From assembly GCA_029212925.1 (NCBI GenBank), contig JARGOB010000010.1, forward strand, positions 62,001 to 126,000: 64,000 nt of DNA, in the 5' to 3' direction. The translations under genes were made by a program, and so were the position numbers. Of this stretch, positions 36,340 through 46,912 are shown one piece after another (the first letter of the stretch is position 1; every line of letters begins with the position of its first letter). Origin of the DNA: Coxiellaceae bacterium. GTDB taxonomy: Bacteria > Pseudomonadota > Gammaproteobacteria > Coxiellales > Coxiellaceae. The notes under the pieces were generated by a model. The model saw only the letters and a list, made by a program, of their open reading frames with translations, made no database searches and was not told the DNA's origin.

Positions 36340-39300
36340 TTGCATTTTTTATACGCCGCCCTATCTTTGCAACAGTTATTGCCATTTTGATGGTTTTAGT
36401 CGGCGGTATTTGTATTTTCATTTTACCAATTTCGCAGTTCCCACAAATTGTTCCTGGTGTTGTAGCGGTTACTTCTTCTTATCCTGGCGGTAGTGCTGAA
36501 GATGTCGCTACCAATGTCACGACACCATTGGAGATAAATATTAACCAGGTCGCCGGCATGATTTATATGTCATCGACTAGCACTAGCAATGGTACGTCAC
36601 AAATTAATGTTTCTTTTGAAATTGGTTACCCACTTGACATTGGCGCTGTTGATGTATTGAATTATGCGAATACTGCCTATCCACTGTTGCCGGAAATTGT
36701 TACTAAAGCGGGTGTTACTATCCAAAAGATGTCGACCAATATGGTGTTGGTTGTCAACTTGTTCTCGCCCGATCACAGTTATGATAATGCCTACCTTGGT
36801 AACTATGCGGATATTAATATCACTCAAGTACTGCAGCGTATACCTGGTGTGGGTAATGTTAATAACCTGGGTTTGTTGAAGTATGCCATTAGGGTGTGGC
36901 TGGATCCTAATAAAATGACCTCAATGGGAGTTTCAACGCAAGAAGTTATTGATGCGATTAATAGTCAAAACAAAATTGTTGCCATGGGCGCCATTGGTAT
37001 GCCGCCGTTAACTGGTAAAACTGCTTTTCAATATCAAATCACCGGTCTCAGTCAGCTACAAAATGTAGATCAGTTTAAAAACATTATTATAAAAACGGGT
37101 AGCAATGGTTCAATTGTTTTTATGCGAGATATTGCTAAGGTTGAGCTTGGTGCGCAAACCTATACGGCGAGTACATTATTTAACGGACAACCAACAGCTA
37201 CCGTTGCTATTCAGCAGTTGCCCGGCGCCAATGCTATAGCGATTTCAAATGCTGTTCACAAAGCAATGAAAAAACTAAAAACACGCTTCCCTAAAGGTAT
37301 GGACTATGTCATTGCTTATGACACCACTAAGTTTGTTACCGCATCTATTGAAGAGGTGGTGAAGACACTTTTCGAAGCCATATTATTAGTGCTGTTGGTT
37401 GTGTTTGTGTTTTTACAAAATTGGCGAACCACATTAATACCAATGGTTGCGATACCCGTGTCGTTGGTAGGTACGTTCGCGCTATTTTTTGTGTTTGACT
37501 TTTCATTAAACACATTAAGTTTATTGGGTATTGTGCTCGCCATTGGCTTGGTGGTGGATGATGCAATTGTTGTGGTTGAGAATGTTGAAAAGAAATTAGA
37601 TGCCGGTGCATCAGATATTAAAGCCGCTACATTAGAAGCCACACTGGAAGTACAGGCGCCCATTATAGCCACATCATTAATTCTTTTAGCGGTATTCGTT
37701 CCTGTTGCGTTTATCCCAGGTTTGACGGGGCAACTATACAATCAATTCTCTTTAGCTATTGCATTCTCTGTTTTATTATCTGCAATAAACTCATTATCAT
37801 TAAGTCCAGCGTTATGTGGGATTCTATTAAAGAAAAAGCAGGAAAATAAATTTATCTTGTTTCGTTGGTTTGAGGCGGGTTATGGCTTCTTGTTGCGGCA
37901 TTATGAATGGGCGTTGGGGCATTGCTTAAATGGTAAAAAATGGATTGTTTTAATCTTTATTGGTTTGGCTGTTGCCACTGGTTTTGTCTTTAAAATACTG
38001 CCCACTGGTTTTATTCCAAATGAAGATCAAGGCTATTTTATTATTAATGCGGTTGCTCCCAATGGCGCTTCCTTGCAACGAACACAAGAAATTACTGGAC
38101 AAATCGGTAAAATATTATCAAAAACTGCAGGTGTTCAAGATGTGGTGGCGGTCAGTGGTTATAATTTAATTGATTCTATCACACAGCCCAATACCGGGTT
38201 ATTGTTCGCGGTATTAAAGCCGTGGGGTGAGCGTACTGCTCCTAACTTAAGTGCCAATGCGCTTATCGATAAAGTAAATAAAGAATTCGCGGCTATACCG
38301 GGTGCGCTAGTTCGAGCCATTAACCCACCAGCTATCCCGGGGTTGGGTGCTGTCAGTGGTTTTCAAATGCAAATTGAAGATGTTGGTCATGTTGGCATCA
38401 AAACATTAAATCAAGCAACTAAAGCATTTGTAAAAGCAGCCAATGCGCGACCTGAATTAAGTGGAGTATTTACTACCTTTGAAATTGAAACACCGATGAT
38501 TTATTTAGATATTAATCGACCCAAGGTTGAGTCTCTTAATGTTTCGATGAGTACGTTATTCACTGTATTGCAAGCGCAATTGGGTTCGTTGTATGTCAAT
38601 AATTACAATAAGTACAATAAGGTTTACCAAGTTATCGTACAGGCTAAAGAACATATGCGTAATGAAATTAAAGATATTGGTGAGTTGTATGTGAAAAGCC
38701 GTAGCGGCGAGATGGTTCCGCTTAGTGCATTAGTGACGACTAAAACCGTTACTGGCCCATTTAATTTACCGCATTACAATTTATATAATGCTGCCTTTGT
38801 TACCGGTTCACCTGCACCAGGTTACAGTGATGGTCAAATGATGCAGGCTGCAGAGCAAGTAGCCAAGCAAGTTTTGCCGCGCGGCATCGCCTATGAATGG
38901 ACTAATATGACGTACCAGCAAGTGAAGACAGGTAATCTAGCCGTAATGATTTTTGGTTTATGCTTGGTGTTTGTGTTTTTATTCTTAGCGGCATTATACG
39001 AAAGCTGGGCGATGCCATTTATGATTTTATTAGCCGTGCCATTGGCTTTGTTAGGTGCCGGGGGATTCTTGTTAATTCGTGGTATTCCCTTAGATGTTTA
39101 TGCGCAAATTGGCCTTATTCTATTGATTGGTTTAGCTGCAAAGAATGCGATTTTGATTGTAGAGTTTGCTAAAGACAAGCGTGAAGAAGGCGTGCCGATT
39201 ATGGATGCTGCATTACAAGCCGCTAGCTTACGACTAAGGCCTATCTTAATGACGGCTTTTGCATTTATCTTTGGTGTCTTGCCGCTGGCTATTGCCGTTG

Positions 39301-39455
39301 GTGCAGGGGCAAATAGTCATCATTCTATTGGTACAACAGTTATCGGCGGTATGTTAGTCGCTACTATATTAAGCTTATTTATCGTGCCGGTTTTTTATGT
39401 CATCATTCAAACATGGCGTGAGAAGATGGGTTTCTATAAACCACCAGCAAACTAA
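36336..39455 (+). CDS. RND multidrug efflux pump, AcrB/MexB (HAE-1) family
   Basis: A 1039-residue proton-driven trimeric pump. N-terminus [20 protein letters not shown] is typical. Proton-relay aspartates are in [16 protein letters not shown] and the relay lysine in [16 protein letters not shown]. The length matches AcrB. It forms an operon with the adaptor gene. Substrate range cannot be inferred. Confidence 0.96.
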   Translation: MIAFFIRRPIFATVIAILMVLVGGICIFILPISQFPQIVPGVVAVTSSYPGGSAEDVATNVTTPLEININQVAGMIYMSSTSTSNGTSQINVSFEIGYPLDIGAVDVLNYANTAYPLLPEIVTKAGVTIQKMSTNMVLVVNLFSPDHSYDNAYLGNYADINITQVLQRIPGVGNVNNLGLLKYAIRVWLDPNKMTSMGVSTQEVIDAINSQNKIVAMGAIGMPPLTGKTAFQYQITGLSQLQNVDQFKNIIIKTGSNGSIVFMRDIAKVELGAQTYTASTLFNGQPTATVAIQQLPGANAIAISNAVHKAMKKLKTRFPKGMDYVIAYDTTKFVTASIEEVVKTLFEAILLVLLVVFVFLQNWRTTLIPMVAIPVSLVGTFALFFVFDFSLNTLSLLGIVLAIGLVVDDAIVVVENVEKKLDAGASDIKAATLEATLEVQAPIIATSLILLAVFVPVAFIPGLTGQLYNQFSLAIAFSVLLSAINSLSLSPALCGILLKKKQENKFILFRWFEAGYGFLLRHYEWALGHCLNGKKWIVLIFIGLAVATGFVFKILPTGFIPNEDQGYFIINAVAPNGASLQRTQEITGQIGKILSKTAGVQDVVAVSGYNLIDSITQPNTGLLFAVLKPWGERTAPNLSANALIDKVNKEFAAIPGALVRAINPPAIPGLGAVSGFQMQIEDVGHVGIKTLNQATKAFVKAANARPELSGVFTTFEIETPMIYLDINRPKVESLNVSMSTLFTVLQAQLGSLYVNNYNKYNKVYQVIVQAKEHMRNEIKDIGELYVKSRSGEMVPLSALVTTKTVTGPFNLPHYNLYNAAFVTGSPAPGYSDGQMMQAAEQVAKQVLPRGIAYEWTNMTYQQVKTGNLAVMIFGLCLVFVFLFLAALYESWAMPFMILLAVPLALLGAGGFLLIRGIPLDVYAQIGLILLIGLAAKNAILIVEFAKDKREEGVPIMDAALQAASLRLRPILMTAFAFIFGVLPLAIAVGAGANSHHSIGTTVIGGMLVATILSLFIVPVFYVIIQTWREKMGFYKPPAN

Positions 39456-39464
39456 GCTCGTTCT

Positions 39465-40457
39465 TTAGATATAATAGTTAAGCGCCATCGCAGCACCAGC
39501 AAAGTCGGTAGTGTTATCACCGCCGACAGTAAACCATGAGCCAACAATGACACCCAAATGCATATTCCAGTTATATTCTATGGATGGCGTTAACGAATAA
39601 AAATGATTGCTGGGTTGACCGACAGGAGTAATGGCACCGGTCGCGGTTGTGCCTGGGTTGCCGCTAAAGATACTAGGTGCGGTATTATTATAAATAATAT
39701 CACTGGCTAGTACCCAGTTAGCTGTAACACTGTATTCAAATGCAACGTCAAGGTTTTGGCTATTGCCGAGATTGATTGTGCCATTAGTACCAAAACTGCC
39801 GCCAAATGAGTTATACCCCAGTAGGTTAACATTGCTGGGAACGGTGTAAGTATACGAAACACGCGTACTCAGATAATGCACGCCACCAAAGTGCCAGACT
39901 TTTTGAAAGTTTAAGCCAATCGCAGATTGGTATGAGCCGGCACCGGTAGAGTCGGTGCCAAGTTTTGCAGGGTTTAACTTTTGGTAACGTCCCGCTGGAA
40001 ATGTTTCTTCCAAAGTGACACGTAGCGAAGGATACCACCAGCTTTTAGGATCATCTTTCATCGCTTGAAAGCCGAGTAGCGTACTGATATCAGCAAAGTT
40101 ACTAAATGCTTGGCCTTCTTTATTATTAAAACTGTAAGGAGCGATTAGCTCAAAATCCATCCACTTCAGTACACCAATGGTCAAAGCCAGCAGTGGCTGA
40201 GTCGTAATGGTGGCGTGGTTATGGATCACTTTACCGCGGTTGTTATAGGTACCAAACTTATCAGTTACAAATAAATACGGTTCCCAGTTGACGTCACCAC
40301 CGGGTACAACGTTACCGGGTTGCGCCATAATAGGACCGGTCATCCATGGTAAGTCTTCATAATCGCTGGCGGGTACTTCGTCATTGGGTGAGGTGACAGC
40401 GTAACTGGTTGATGCGCACAGCACTGCAGTAAGGGCAATTAATCCTTTAAAATTCAT
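39465..40457 (-). CDS. Outer-membrane beta-barrel protein of unknown role
   Basis: A 330-residue protein with a signal peptide (1-20) and an alternating hydrophobic pattern ending MALNYYI. It resembles the transporter-like family that includes MetA phenol-degradation proteins, with LTIGVLKWMDFELIAPYSFN and SLRVTLEETFPAGRYQKLNP. The 3' end is 9 nt from the convergent pump gene. AGGATG precedes the ATG. It is not a TolC homologue. Confidence 0.75.
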   Translation of the reverse strand: MNFKGLIALTAVLCASTSYAVTSPNDEVPASDYEDLPWMTGPIMAQPGNVVPGGDVNWEPYLFVTDKFGTYNNRGKVIHNHATITTQPLLALTIGVLKWMDFELIAPYSFNNKEGQAFSNFADISTLLGFQAMKDDPKSWWYPSLRVTLEETFPAGRYQKLNPAKLGTDSTGAGSYQSAIGLNFQKVWHFGGVHYLSTRVSYTYTVPSNVNLLGYNSFGGSFGTNGTINLGNSQNLDVAFEYSVTANWVLASDIIYNNTAPSIFSGNPGTTATGAITPVGQPSNHFYSLTPSIEYNWNMHLGVIVGSWFTVGGDNTTDFAGAAMALNYYI

Positions 40458-40501
40458 ATGACATCCTGACTTTGAGATTTGATACCATCGTATAGTATTA
40501 G

Positions 40502-41221
40502 TTAGTTTTTCTCAACAGCATCATTGGCTTGCGGCATTACCGGATCAATTTTTGTGCTGTTAAAGCAGTCGTTATCGATACTGTCGACAATAAGACGTTT
40601 AACTTGGCAAATTTCAACCACCAAAGGTTGATCAGAAGCAAAGTCAAAAACATGACCACCAAGTTGTTTGTCTTCACTAATGAAGTGATAGTGATAAGGG
40701 CTGGCATTGATGCTGTCCATATAGGGAGGGAAATATGTCGCTACCATCACGCCTGCCATATGTTGCCATTCAAAAATGGTTTGTAATCCAGGCAAGGTTT
40801 CAGACAGTGGGCGATAAGGTTTTGGTTGTGCACATTCTGTGCGAGCCTTGATATAACTAAACAATCCACAAACACGTACAGCAGCCATTTGATTGCAACT
40901 GGTTAGTTCTTTGTCTATCAGTGTTGAGAGTTCATCCATTGAGCTAACTTTATCAACTGAAAATGACTTTTCTGCTTCGAAAAAAGTCACTACTGAGAAT
41001 GGAGTAACTTCGTCATCGTTTAATAAACGTGCTTTACCGCCTTCGCCACAGACATAAAATTTACCTTGGTCAATGACCACCTCGCCATCAACACGATCAG
41101 TCGTGCCCAAGCCAAAGTCGCCATAGGCATATAAATCACGGACTTCAGTGTCGCCATCGTAGACACCGCTCAATAAAGAAGCGATGCTGCCGGTTTGATA
41201 ATAAGCTTTTGGTGTTTTCAT
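40502..41221 (-). CDS. budA: Alpha-acetolactate decarboxylase
   Basis: Converts alpha-acetolactate to acetoin. It has 239 residues with the family motifs SGVYDGDTEVRDLYAYGDFG, GLGT..RVDGE, TPFSVVTFF, and the zinc-binding pair YHYHFISEDKQLGGHVFDF. No signal peptide. The acetolactate synthase partner is not adjacent; acetolactate would have to come from branched-chain amino acid synthesis or a distant gene. The ribosome site is weak (AAGA). Confidence 0.9.
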   Translation of the reverse strand: MKTPKAYYQTGSIASLLSGVYDGDTEVRDLYAYGDFGLGTTDRVDGEVVIDQGKFYVCGEGGKARLLNDDEVTPFSVVTFFEAEKSFSVDKVSSMDELSTLIDKELTSCNQMAAVRVCGLFSYIKARTECAQPKPYRPLSETLPGLQTIFEWQHMAGVMVATYFPPYMDSINASPYHYHFISEDKQLGGHVFDFASDQPLVVEICQVKRLIVDSIDNDCFNSTKIDPVMPQANDAVEKN

Positions 41222-41235
41222 TAGTCTATCTTACG

Positions 41236-41655
41236 TTATTTTATATCAATTACAAAAACAACATTATCAGGTTCGCCTGATTTGCTGCGCTCAACCGAGA
41301 ATGGCTCTTTAGATTCGATATTGATGTCGACTGGGCCGTTCCATGGCTGATTCCAGCGTATACTGACTATGCCGTGTGGACTGGACAAATCAATAAAGCC
41401 TCCAGTGCCCATGCCGATAGTGTTGCTTACAGCGACAAACGATTTAGTTTCATCATCATTTAAAATGGTGCCTTCTTGCGGGCCTTGACCGGGTTTCCAT
41501 TCGCCACGAACAGTGTCGTAACCTTGGATGGTCAGCGCCTTACCTGTATCGTTTGAGACAATCATTCTAACGCTGCGAAATGTGTCGGCAAACGCTACAT
41601 TCATTAAGAAAATCAATGGGATAAATGTTAGGAGTAAACGCATTGTTGTTCTCAT
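41236..41655 (-). CDS. Secreted aegerolysin-like protein
   Basis: A 139-residue protein with a signal peptide (1-23, MNVAFA-DT). The mature 115 residues resemble the aegerolysin/ET79 beta-sandwich: RMIVSNDTGKALTIQGYDTV, GEWKPGQGP, IGMGTGGFIDL and SIRWNQPWNGPVDINI follow the family order. Aegerolysins bind membrane lipids such as ceramide phosphoethanolamine and often need a MACPF partner to form pores; no MACPF gene is present here. A second ATG 12 nt inside could be the start. It lies 14 nt upstream of budA on the same strand and may be co-transcribed. Confidence 0.6.
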   Translation of the reverse strand: MRTTMRLLLTFIPLIFLMNVAFADTFRSVRMIVSNDTGKALTIQGYDTVRGEWKPGQGPQEGTILNDDETKSFVAVSNTIGMGTGGFIDLSSPHGIVSIRWNQPWNGPVDINIESKEPFSVERSKSGEPDNVVFVIDIK

Positions 41656-41726
41656 GTGTTTTTTATCTAATTCCTATTATAGATGAAAGCATATACAATG
41701 CCGCTTGATATATAGGAGAATTGACA

Positions 41727-42623
41727 TTGGCTTACTTTGCGATTTTATGTACCACACTCTTATGGTCCAGTGCGTTTGTGCTGATTAAACCATTAGTGGC
41801 GATTATGCCGGCGAGTAATTTAGCCATTCTTCGTTACGGCATGGCCGCCATTATTATTGTTATGGCTTATTTATTTTACCCGAATAAATCCTCGGCCGGA
41901 TTCAAAACAAAATTACATGCATTTGTGATTGGTTTTATAGGTATCGGTATTTACAACCTAACATTGAATCAAGCAGAGACGAGTATTACAGCTGCGACGA
42001 CAGCTTTTATTATTTGTGGTATTGGGCCATGCATTGCTGTGGCGTTATCATTGCTCTTTCGTTATGAAAAACTGGCATGGCCAATGATGTTGGGAATGAT
42101 TTTATGTATGTTAGGTTTGACTTTTATGACATTGCACCACTGGGGTTTTGATAGCATGTGGGGCTTGGGTTATGCGCTAATCGCGGCTTTTTGTGGAGGG
42201 TCGTTTTCGGTTTTGCAAAAGCCAGTGCTAAAGCACTTAAAACCTTTCGAAGTGATGACCTTTGCCATTTGTGGTGGTTTGTTATTTTCTGCGTTTTTTG
42301 GTCATCATTTAACGCATACGGTTATGGCGCTATCGACGATCACTTGGTTAAAGATACTATATCTAGCAATATTTCCAGCGATTATTGCCTATTCACTGTG
42401 GGGTTATGGCATAAAGCATATTGCGGTATCAAGAGCGGTAAGTGTTTTATATTTATTACCAGTAATCACCGCTGTTATGGCGTGGTGGTTGAATCACGCA
42501 ACGCCGCCACTATACGATTGGGTTGGTGGTGTGATTATTTTGTGTGGGGCAGTTTTGATGAATAGTGGAAATCGTTTTACAAGGAGACAGCATGCAATGG
42601 ATAAACTTCGAGAGGCAGCATAA
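41727..42623 (+). CDS. EamA/DMT family permease
   Basis: A 298-residue membrane protein with ten predicted helices in two EamA halves (for example LLWSSAFVLIKPLVAIMPAS in the first). The TTG at 41727 is chosen because AGGAG lies 8 nt before it; the TTG at 41721 is only 2 nt away from that site. The substrate is unknown. It overlaps the DUF2156 gene by 32 nt. Confidence 0.85.
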   Translation: MAYFAILCTTLLWSSAFVLIKPLVAIMPASNLAILRYGMAAIIIVMAYLFYPNKSSAGFKTKLHAFVIGFIGIGIYNLTLNQAETSITAATTAFIICGIGPCIAVALSLLFRYEKLAWPMMLGMILCMLGLTFMTLHHWGFDSMWGLGYALIAAFCGGSFSVLQKPVLKHLKPFEVMTFAICGGLLFSAFFGHHLTHTVMALSTITWLKILYLAIFPAIIAYSLWGYGIKHIAVSRAVSVLYLLPVITAVMAWWLNHATPPLYDWVGGVIILCGAVLMNSGNRFTRRQHAMDKLREAA

Positions 42624-43503
42624 AAAGCTATTAGACAACTATTTTGGATTGCATAATGAGTTTTCCAATATTAGTTATACTAATTTTTTGTTGTGGCAAC
42701 ATAGTCGTCATTATCAATTAGCGCGCCATCAACAGCACCTGTATATTCGTTTTCGTCGCAATCAGCAGTGGTGTTATTTTTTTCCGTTTAGTCATGGAAA
42801 TACAAAGCATGCACTAGATAATTTACTGACAGAGCTTGACCAGCCCGCTATTTGTTTTGATAGTCTAAGTGCGCGGCAATTAAAAGAGCTTATCGAATCT
42901 GACTTTGTTGGGGTGGAGTCACAAAAAAAGTGTCGCGATGATGCGGATTATGTCTATTTAATTGAGGATTTAATCGCGTTAAAAGGTCAGGCTTATCGCG
43001 CTAAACGCAATTTTTGTCATCAGTTTGATGTGCATTATAATCCGGTTTATCAGCAAATTAGTCGTGATAATGTGCACTTGGTTCATGACTTTTTAAGCCA
43101 ATGGTTTGCTGATAAGAAGACTGAGAATCAGCAAAGTGAGTGGCAGGGTATTCGTTATTTCTTAGCTAATTACCAGGCTACAGATTGCATCGGTGGTATG
43201 TTATTGGTTGATGGTGCGGTGGTTGCGGTAACTTTTGGTGAGCCACTAAATCAAGATACAGTGGTTATTCACATTGAAAAGGCCAATACAGAATACCGCG
43301 GTGTCTATCAGGCTATTAATCGGCGCTTTTTACAAGAGCATTGGTCGCATTACAGTTATGTGAATAGACAACAAGATTTAGGCATTGAAGGTTTACGTAA
43401 AGCAAAGATGAGTTATCATCCTGTTCATTTAATCGATAAATACAACGCTGAAGTAAATAGCTGTTTGGAATTACTTAAACTGGTAGAGATTTCGCTAGGG
43501 TGA
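42592..43503 (+). CDS. DUF2156 (phosphatidylglycerol lysyltransferase C-terminal-like) protein
   Basis: A 303-residue soluble protein of two GNAT-like halves. The sequence DYVYLIEDLIALKGQAYRAK plus KRNFCHQF is the DUF2156 signature. In MprF proteins this domain transfers an aminoacyl group from tRNA to lipid; stand-alone forms such as this are uncharacterised. AGGAG precedes the ATG at 42592, within the 3' end of the permease gene, so the pair is coupled. Confidence 0.85.
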   Translation: MQWINFERQHKKLLDNYFGLHNEFSNISYTNFLLWQHSRHYQLARHQQHLYIRFRRNQQWCYFFPFSHGNTKHALDNLLTELDQPAICFDSLSARQLKELIESDFVGVESQKKCRDDADYVYLIEDLIALKGQAYRAKRNFCHQFDVHYNPVYQQISRDNVHLVHDFLSQWFADKKTENQQSEWQGIRYFLANYQATDCIGGMLLVDGAVVAVTFGEPLNQDTVVIHIEKANTEYRGVYQAINRRFLQEHWSHYSYVNRQQDLGIEGLRKAKMSYHPVHLIDKYNAEVNSCLELLKLVEISLG

Positions 43504-43591
43504 GTTGATATCCATTGATTGTTGAGCATCGCAGCGGAGTTTACATGTAGCTATATGAGCAGCGAAGCGCAAATAATCAATGGATAGCAAC
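43504..43591. repeat. 88-nt imperfect palindrome between convergent genes
   Basis: GTTGATATCCATTGATTGTT and the inverted GTTGCTATCCATTGATTATT form arms of about 20 nt with two mismatches, continued by weaker pairing (CGCAGCG / CGCTTCGCTGC) around a variable centre. There is no T-run. It could be a third repeat family, a MITE-like relic, or a two-way stabilising hairpin. No second copy is seen in the window. Confidence 0.6.
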
Positions 43592-43616
43592 CAACCTAGT
43601 AGAAATATATGCCAGT

Positions 43617-44327
43617 TTAAGCGATGTAATCGTCTTGCTGTTCTTCATCCGCATAAGCGAAGATAACACTACCGCCCTTAGTCAGTTTAATAAACTGCTT
43701 ACTAATAGCGGGGTTCAGTGCAAAACAACCCCAACTGCGACCTGCGCGTTTGTGGTTTTTTACAAAAGAAGTGCTGACATAACTGGCAGGATGCACAACA
43801 ATATTACGTTTATATGCGTTATTGTTAATGCCTTTTTCAAGACCTTGTAAACGCATGGATTTACCGTGGTGGCCGTAATAGGTGTTTAATGTTTTGAATA
43901 CACCTAAGCTACTGGCAAGTGAATTGGGTTCGTTTGAGAAATCGTCGGCATATCTAACGCCACTACCTTTACCGTGTGCCGCATAGGTATTTAATAGTAC
44001 TTTATCTGTTTTTAGGTCGATAACCCATAAGCGCTTTTTATTGGAAGGCAGGTTGAAGTCAACAACCGTTAAGATACCTGGATTGGTGATATCATTATTT
44101 TCCAGTGCCCAATTGTAGCCATCAACCGCATATTTTAATGCGTCAGGTTGTAAGTTAGGAGCATTATCTAAAATCTTATCTTGATCAATCGTTGGTGACA
44201 TGCTGGTAACCATCAATTTTTCGAGGCTACTGCTGAGGCTAGCAAAGCTAGGGTTTGGAATAGTTACTGCTAATAACGTTAACGCTTGGCAACCCACCAG
44301 CGCCGCTTTTAATGGACGGGACAACAT
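43617..44327 (-). CDS. Murein L,D-transpeptidase catalytic family protein
   Basis: A 236-residue secreted protein (signal peptide about 1-29). The C-terminal domain carries the YkuD_2 signature: VVHPASYV supplies His and SWGCFALNP the catalytic Cys. Such proteins are linked to peptidoglycan cross-link or stationary-phase remodelling. The gene stands alone on the minus strand. Confidence 0.85.
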   Translation of the reverse strand: MLSRPLKAALVGCQALTLLAVTIPNPSFASLSSSLEKLMVTSMSPTIDQDKILDNAPNLQPDALKYAVDGYNWALENNDITNPGILTVVDFNLPSNKKRLWVIDLKTDKVLLNTYAAHGKGSGVRYADDFSNEPNSLASSLGVFKTLNTYYGHHGKSMRLQGLEKGINNNAYKRNIVVHPASYVSTSFVKNHKRAGRSWGCFALNPAISKQFIKLTKGGSVIFAYADEEQQDDYIA

Positions 44328-44557
44328 AAATCAAAAACCTTGTACTCAGAGGCTTATCAATATCAACTCTATATCAACTATAAAAAATCAACTATAAAAA
44401 CCTTATCAACCATAATCTCACTGAAAGATAATTTGACGTCCCTGGTCATTTGATGAACATGCTAACAAATTAAGTGGCATTAACACAAGCGAAACCCGCA
44501 TAATTGCGCAGATATTAGTCCAATGAATACAATTATGTAAGGTTATTTAATCTGTTC

Positions 44558-45274
44558 TTAAGTAACACTTAAGCCGCCATTTACCATTTCGATAGTTCCG
44601 GTAACATATGCATTATCCATTAGGTAAGCCGCTGTTTTTGCCACTTCAGACGCTTCCGCGTATCTTTTTACTAATAAATTAGGTCCGTAGGTTTCAAGTA
44701 CTTGATCGATGACTTCCTGGCCCATTTCCTCGAATAACGGTGTCATGGTAATACCTGGCGAGATCACATTAACTCTAATGGGGGATAAAGCGACCGATAA
44801 GGCGCGCCCCAGGCCTTCGACAGCGCTATTTAGTGCAGTTAATGCAACGCTACTTTTATTGGGGCGTTGGCTGGCTCCGCCCGAATACAGTGTAATTGAG
44901 CCGTCAGGGCTTACGTGGTGGTGTCCTATCTTAACGGCTAAATAAGCGCCCCAAAACTTGCTATCAAACGATTGCTTTGCATCTTCAATGCTGAGTGTAT
45001 CGAGCTCACCAAAGCTAACTTCACTGCCGGTGATTTGTAGGTGATCGATGGTGCCGACGGTATCAAACAAGGATTTAATTGATGATTCGTCAGTTAGGTC
45101 GACGGCATGAGTTTGAGCTGAATTGTTTAGTGCGGCGTTGGCTTTTGCTAGCTTTTGTTTATTACGGCTCGCGATAATAACTTTAGCACCTTGTGCTAGG
45201 CCAGCCTGCGCAATAGCTAAACCAATACCTGAACTACCACCAATAATGAGTATTTTTTTGCCTTCCAATGACAT
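44558..45274 (-). CDS. Short-chain dehydrogenase/reductase lacking a clear catalytic Tyr-Lys
   Basis: A 238-residue Rossmann-fold protein with the NAD(P) motif GGSSGIG (12-18). In place of the usual Y-x-x-x-K the region reads SSVALTALNSAVEG, so classical catalysis is doubtful; a known SDR group has this feature. The start at 45274 is preferred over the ATG at 45286 because GGAG lies 6 nt before it. Confidence 0.82.
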   Translation of the reverse strand: MSLEGKKILIIGGSSGIGLAIAQAGLAQGAKVIIASRNKQKLAKANAALNNSAQTHAVDLTDESSIKSLFDTVGTIDHLQITGSEVSFGELDTLSIEDAKQSFDSKFWGAYLAVKIGHHHVSPDGSITLYSGGASQRPNKSSVALTALNSAVEGLGRALSVALSPIRVNVISPGITMTPLFEEMGQEVIDQVLETYGPNLLVKRYAEASEVAKTAAYLMDNAYVTGTIEMVNGGLSVT

Positions 45275-45389
45275 GTGGAGCTCCATTTATAGGTTAGATG
45301 AGAGCTAAAACGATAGCAAAGAATGTCGTTGCTGTCATCCAAGGGATAAGGTAGCATTGCGCTTAAATACAATTGTGAGGATGCACTGT

Positions 45390-45887
45390 ATGTCTAACAA
45401 ACCTTTAGTTGCTGTGGTAATGGGTTCGCAATCAGACTGGCCGACCATGCAACATACCGTTGATTTATTAAAACAACTTAAAGTACCGTACCATACGCAA
45501 GTGATTTCCGCGCATCGCACTCCTGATTTACTGTTCGACTTTGCTACTAATGCACGCGACGAAGGCTATCAGGTCGTTATCGCTGGCGCCGGTGGGGCCG
45601 CCCATTTACCGGGCATGATTGCGGCTAAAACGTCTGTGCCTGTTATCGGTGTGCCCATTAAAACTAAAGCGTTAAATGGCATGGATTCATTATTATCTAT
45701 GGTGCAAATGCCTGGCGGGATTCCAGTCGCAACGGTTGCGATTGGTGATGCCGGTGCGAAAAATGCCGCTTTATTAGCCGCTTCAATTTTATCAACATCG
45801 CATGATGACATTAGAGAATCATTGGATGGTTTCCGTCAAGTACAAACACAAACGGTAATGGATAACCTTGAACTCAAGGGAAGCTAA
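45390..45887 (+). CDS. purE: N5-carboxyaminoimidazole ribonucleotide mutase
   Basis: Class I PurE, which rearranges N5-CAIR to CAIR in purine synthesis. It has 165 residues with VVMGSQSDWPTM and ISAHRTPD, the class I substrate motifs. GAGG lies 11 nt before the ATG at 45390; an ATG at 45381 is the alternative. purK starts on the stop codon (TAATG). Confidence 0.94.
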   Translation: MSNKPLVAVVMGSQSDWPTMQHTVDLLKQLKVPYHTQVISAHRTPDLLFDFATNARDEGYQVVIAGAGGAAHLPGMIAAKTSVPVIGVPIKTKALNGMDSLLSMVQMPGGIPVATVAIGDAGAKNAALLAASILSTSHDDIRESLDGFRQVQTQTVMDNLELKGS

Positions 45888-46912
45888 TGAAGATCGGTAT
45901 TATTGGGTCAGGGCAGTTAGCTCGTATGATGATATTAGCTGGCATTCCGATGGGGTTGTCTTTTGTAACCTATGGCCCGGATGCAGTCACCTCAATGGGT
46001 GAATATGCACCGCACTGTAAGGGCGAGTATGACGACGCTGATGCATTAAAGCGCTTTGCTTCATCGGTTGATGTATTAACTTACGAACATGAAAATTTAC
46101 CGGTTGAGGTGCTGCGTCAGGTTGAATCACAATATGCATTATATCCAGGTTCTGAAGTAATTGGGCAGGTACAAGATCGTTTGTTTGAAAAACAAATGTT
46201 TGAAAAGTTGGGCGTGCCAACGAATGCGTTTATTGAAATTAATTCAATAGATGATGCTAAGAAGGCCGGTGAGGAGCTGGGATTTCCGTTTATTATTAAA
46301 GCGCGGCGTTTTGGTTATGATGGCAAGCATCAATACCGTATCAATCATACGCACGATTTAGAAGCGATCACCAATGAGCAGTGCCAGAACTGCATTGCTG
46401 AAGCTTTTGTTGCGTTTGATCGCGAGATATCGATTATTGTTGTACGTTCACAGCAGGGCGAATGCCAATTTTATGATGTTTGTGAAAACCAACATGAAGC
46501 CGGCATTTTACGCCAAACTGAAAATCAAATTAATGACCCGCTATTTGAGGCGGCGTGTAATGAAATTGAAAAGATTGTTGATTCGGTTAATTACGTTGGT
46601 GTGATGGCGTTGGAGTTATTTGTTAAGGATGACCAACTGTTAGCGAATGAAGTGGCACCACGCGTGCATAACTCGGGTCATTGGACTATTGAGGGTGCAG
46701 ACACCAGCCAGTTTGAAAATCACGTACGCGCGATTTGTAATTTACCGTTAGGCTCAACGCAGTCAATTACCGAAGTGCAAATGACCAACTGCATTGGTGA
46801 AATGCCAAATATTCATGGCGTGCTTAAAAACCCAATGGCGTATTATCATGACTATGGTAAGAGTCCGCGACCAGGGCGCAAGCTAGGGCATATCACCGTT
46901 ATTAAAGACTAA
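45887..46912 (+). CDS. purK: N5-carboxyaminoimidazole ribonucleotide synthetase
   Basis: ATP-grasp enzyme making N5-CAIR from AIR and bicarbonate; partner of PurE. It has 341 residues with IGIIGSGQLARMM at the N-terminus and LLANEVAPRVHNSGHWTIEG at the active site. A little shorter than E. coli PurK at the C-terminus. It overlaps the convergent tenA by 4 nt. Confidence 0.94.
   Translation: MKIGIIGSGQLARMMILAGIPMGLSFVTYGPDAVTSMGEYAPHCKGEYDDADALKRFASSVDVLTYEHENLPVEVLRQVESQYALYPGSEVIGQVQDRLFEKQMFEKLGVPTNAFIEINSIDDAKKAGEELGFPFIIKARRFGYDGKHQYRINHTHDLEAITNEQCQNCIAEAFVAFDREISIIVVRSQQGECQFYDVCENQHEAGILRQTENQINDPLFEAACNEIEKIVDSVNYVGVMALELFVKDDQLLANEVAPRVHNSGHWTIEGADTSQFENHVRAICNLPLGSTQSITEVQMTNCIGEMPNIHGVLKNPMAYYHDYGKSPRPGRKLGHITVIKD

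Noticed and set aside
43504..43591. Two-way Rho-independent terminator
   Set aside because: No T-run on either side of the palindrome.
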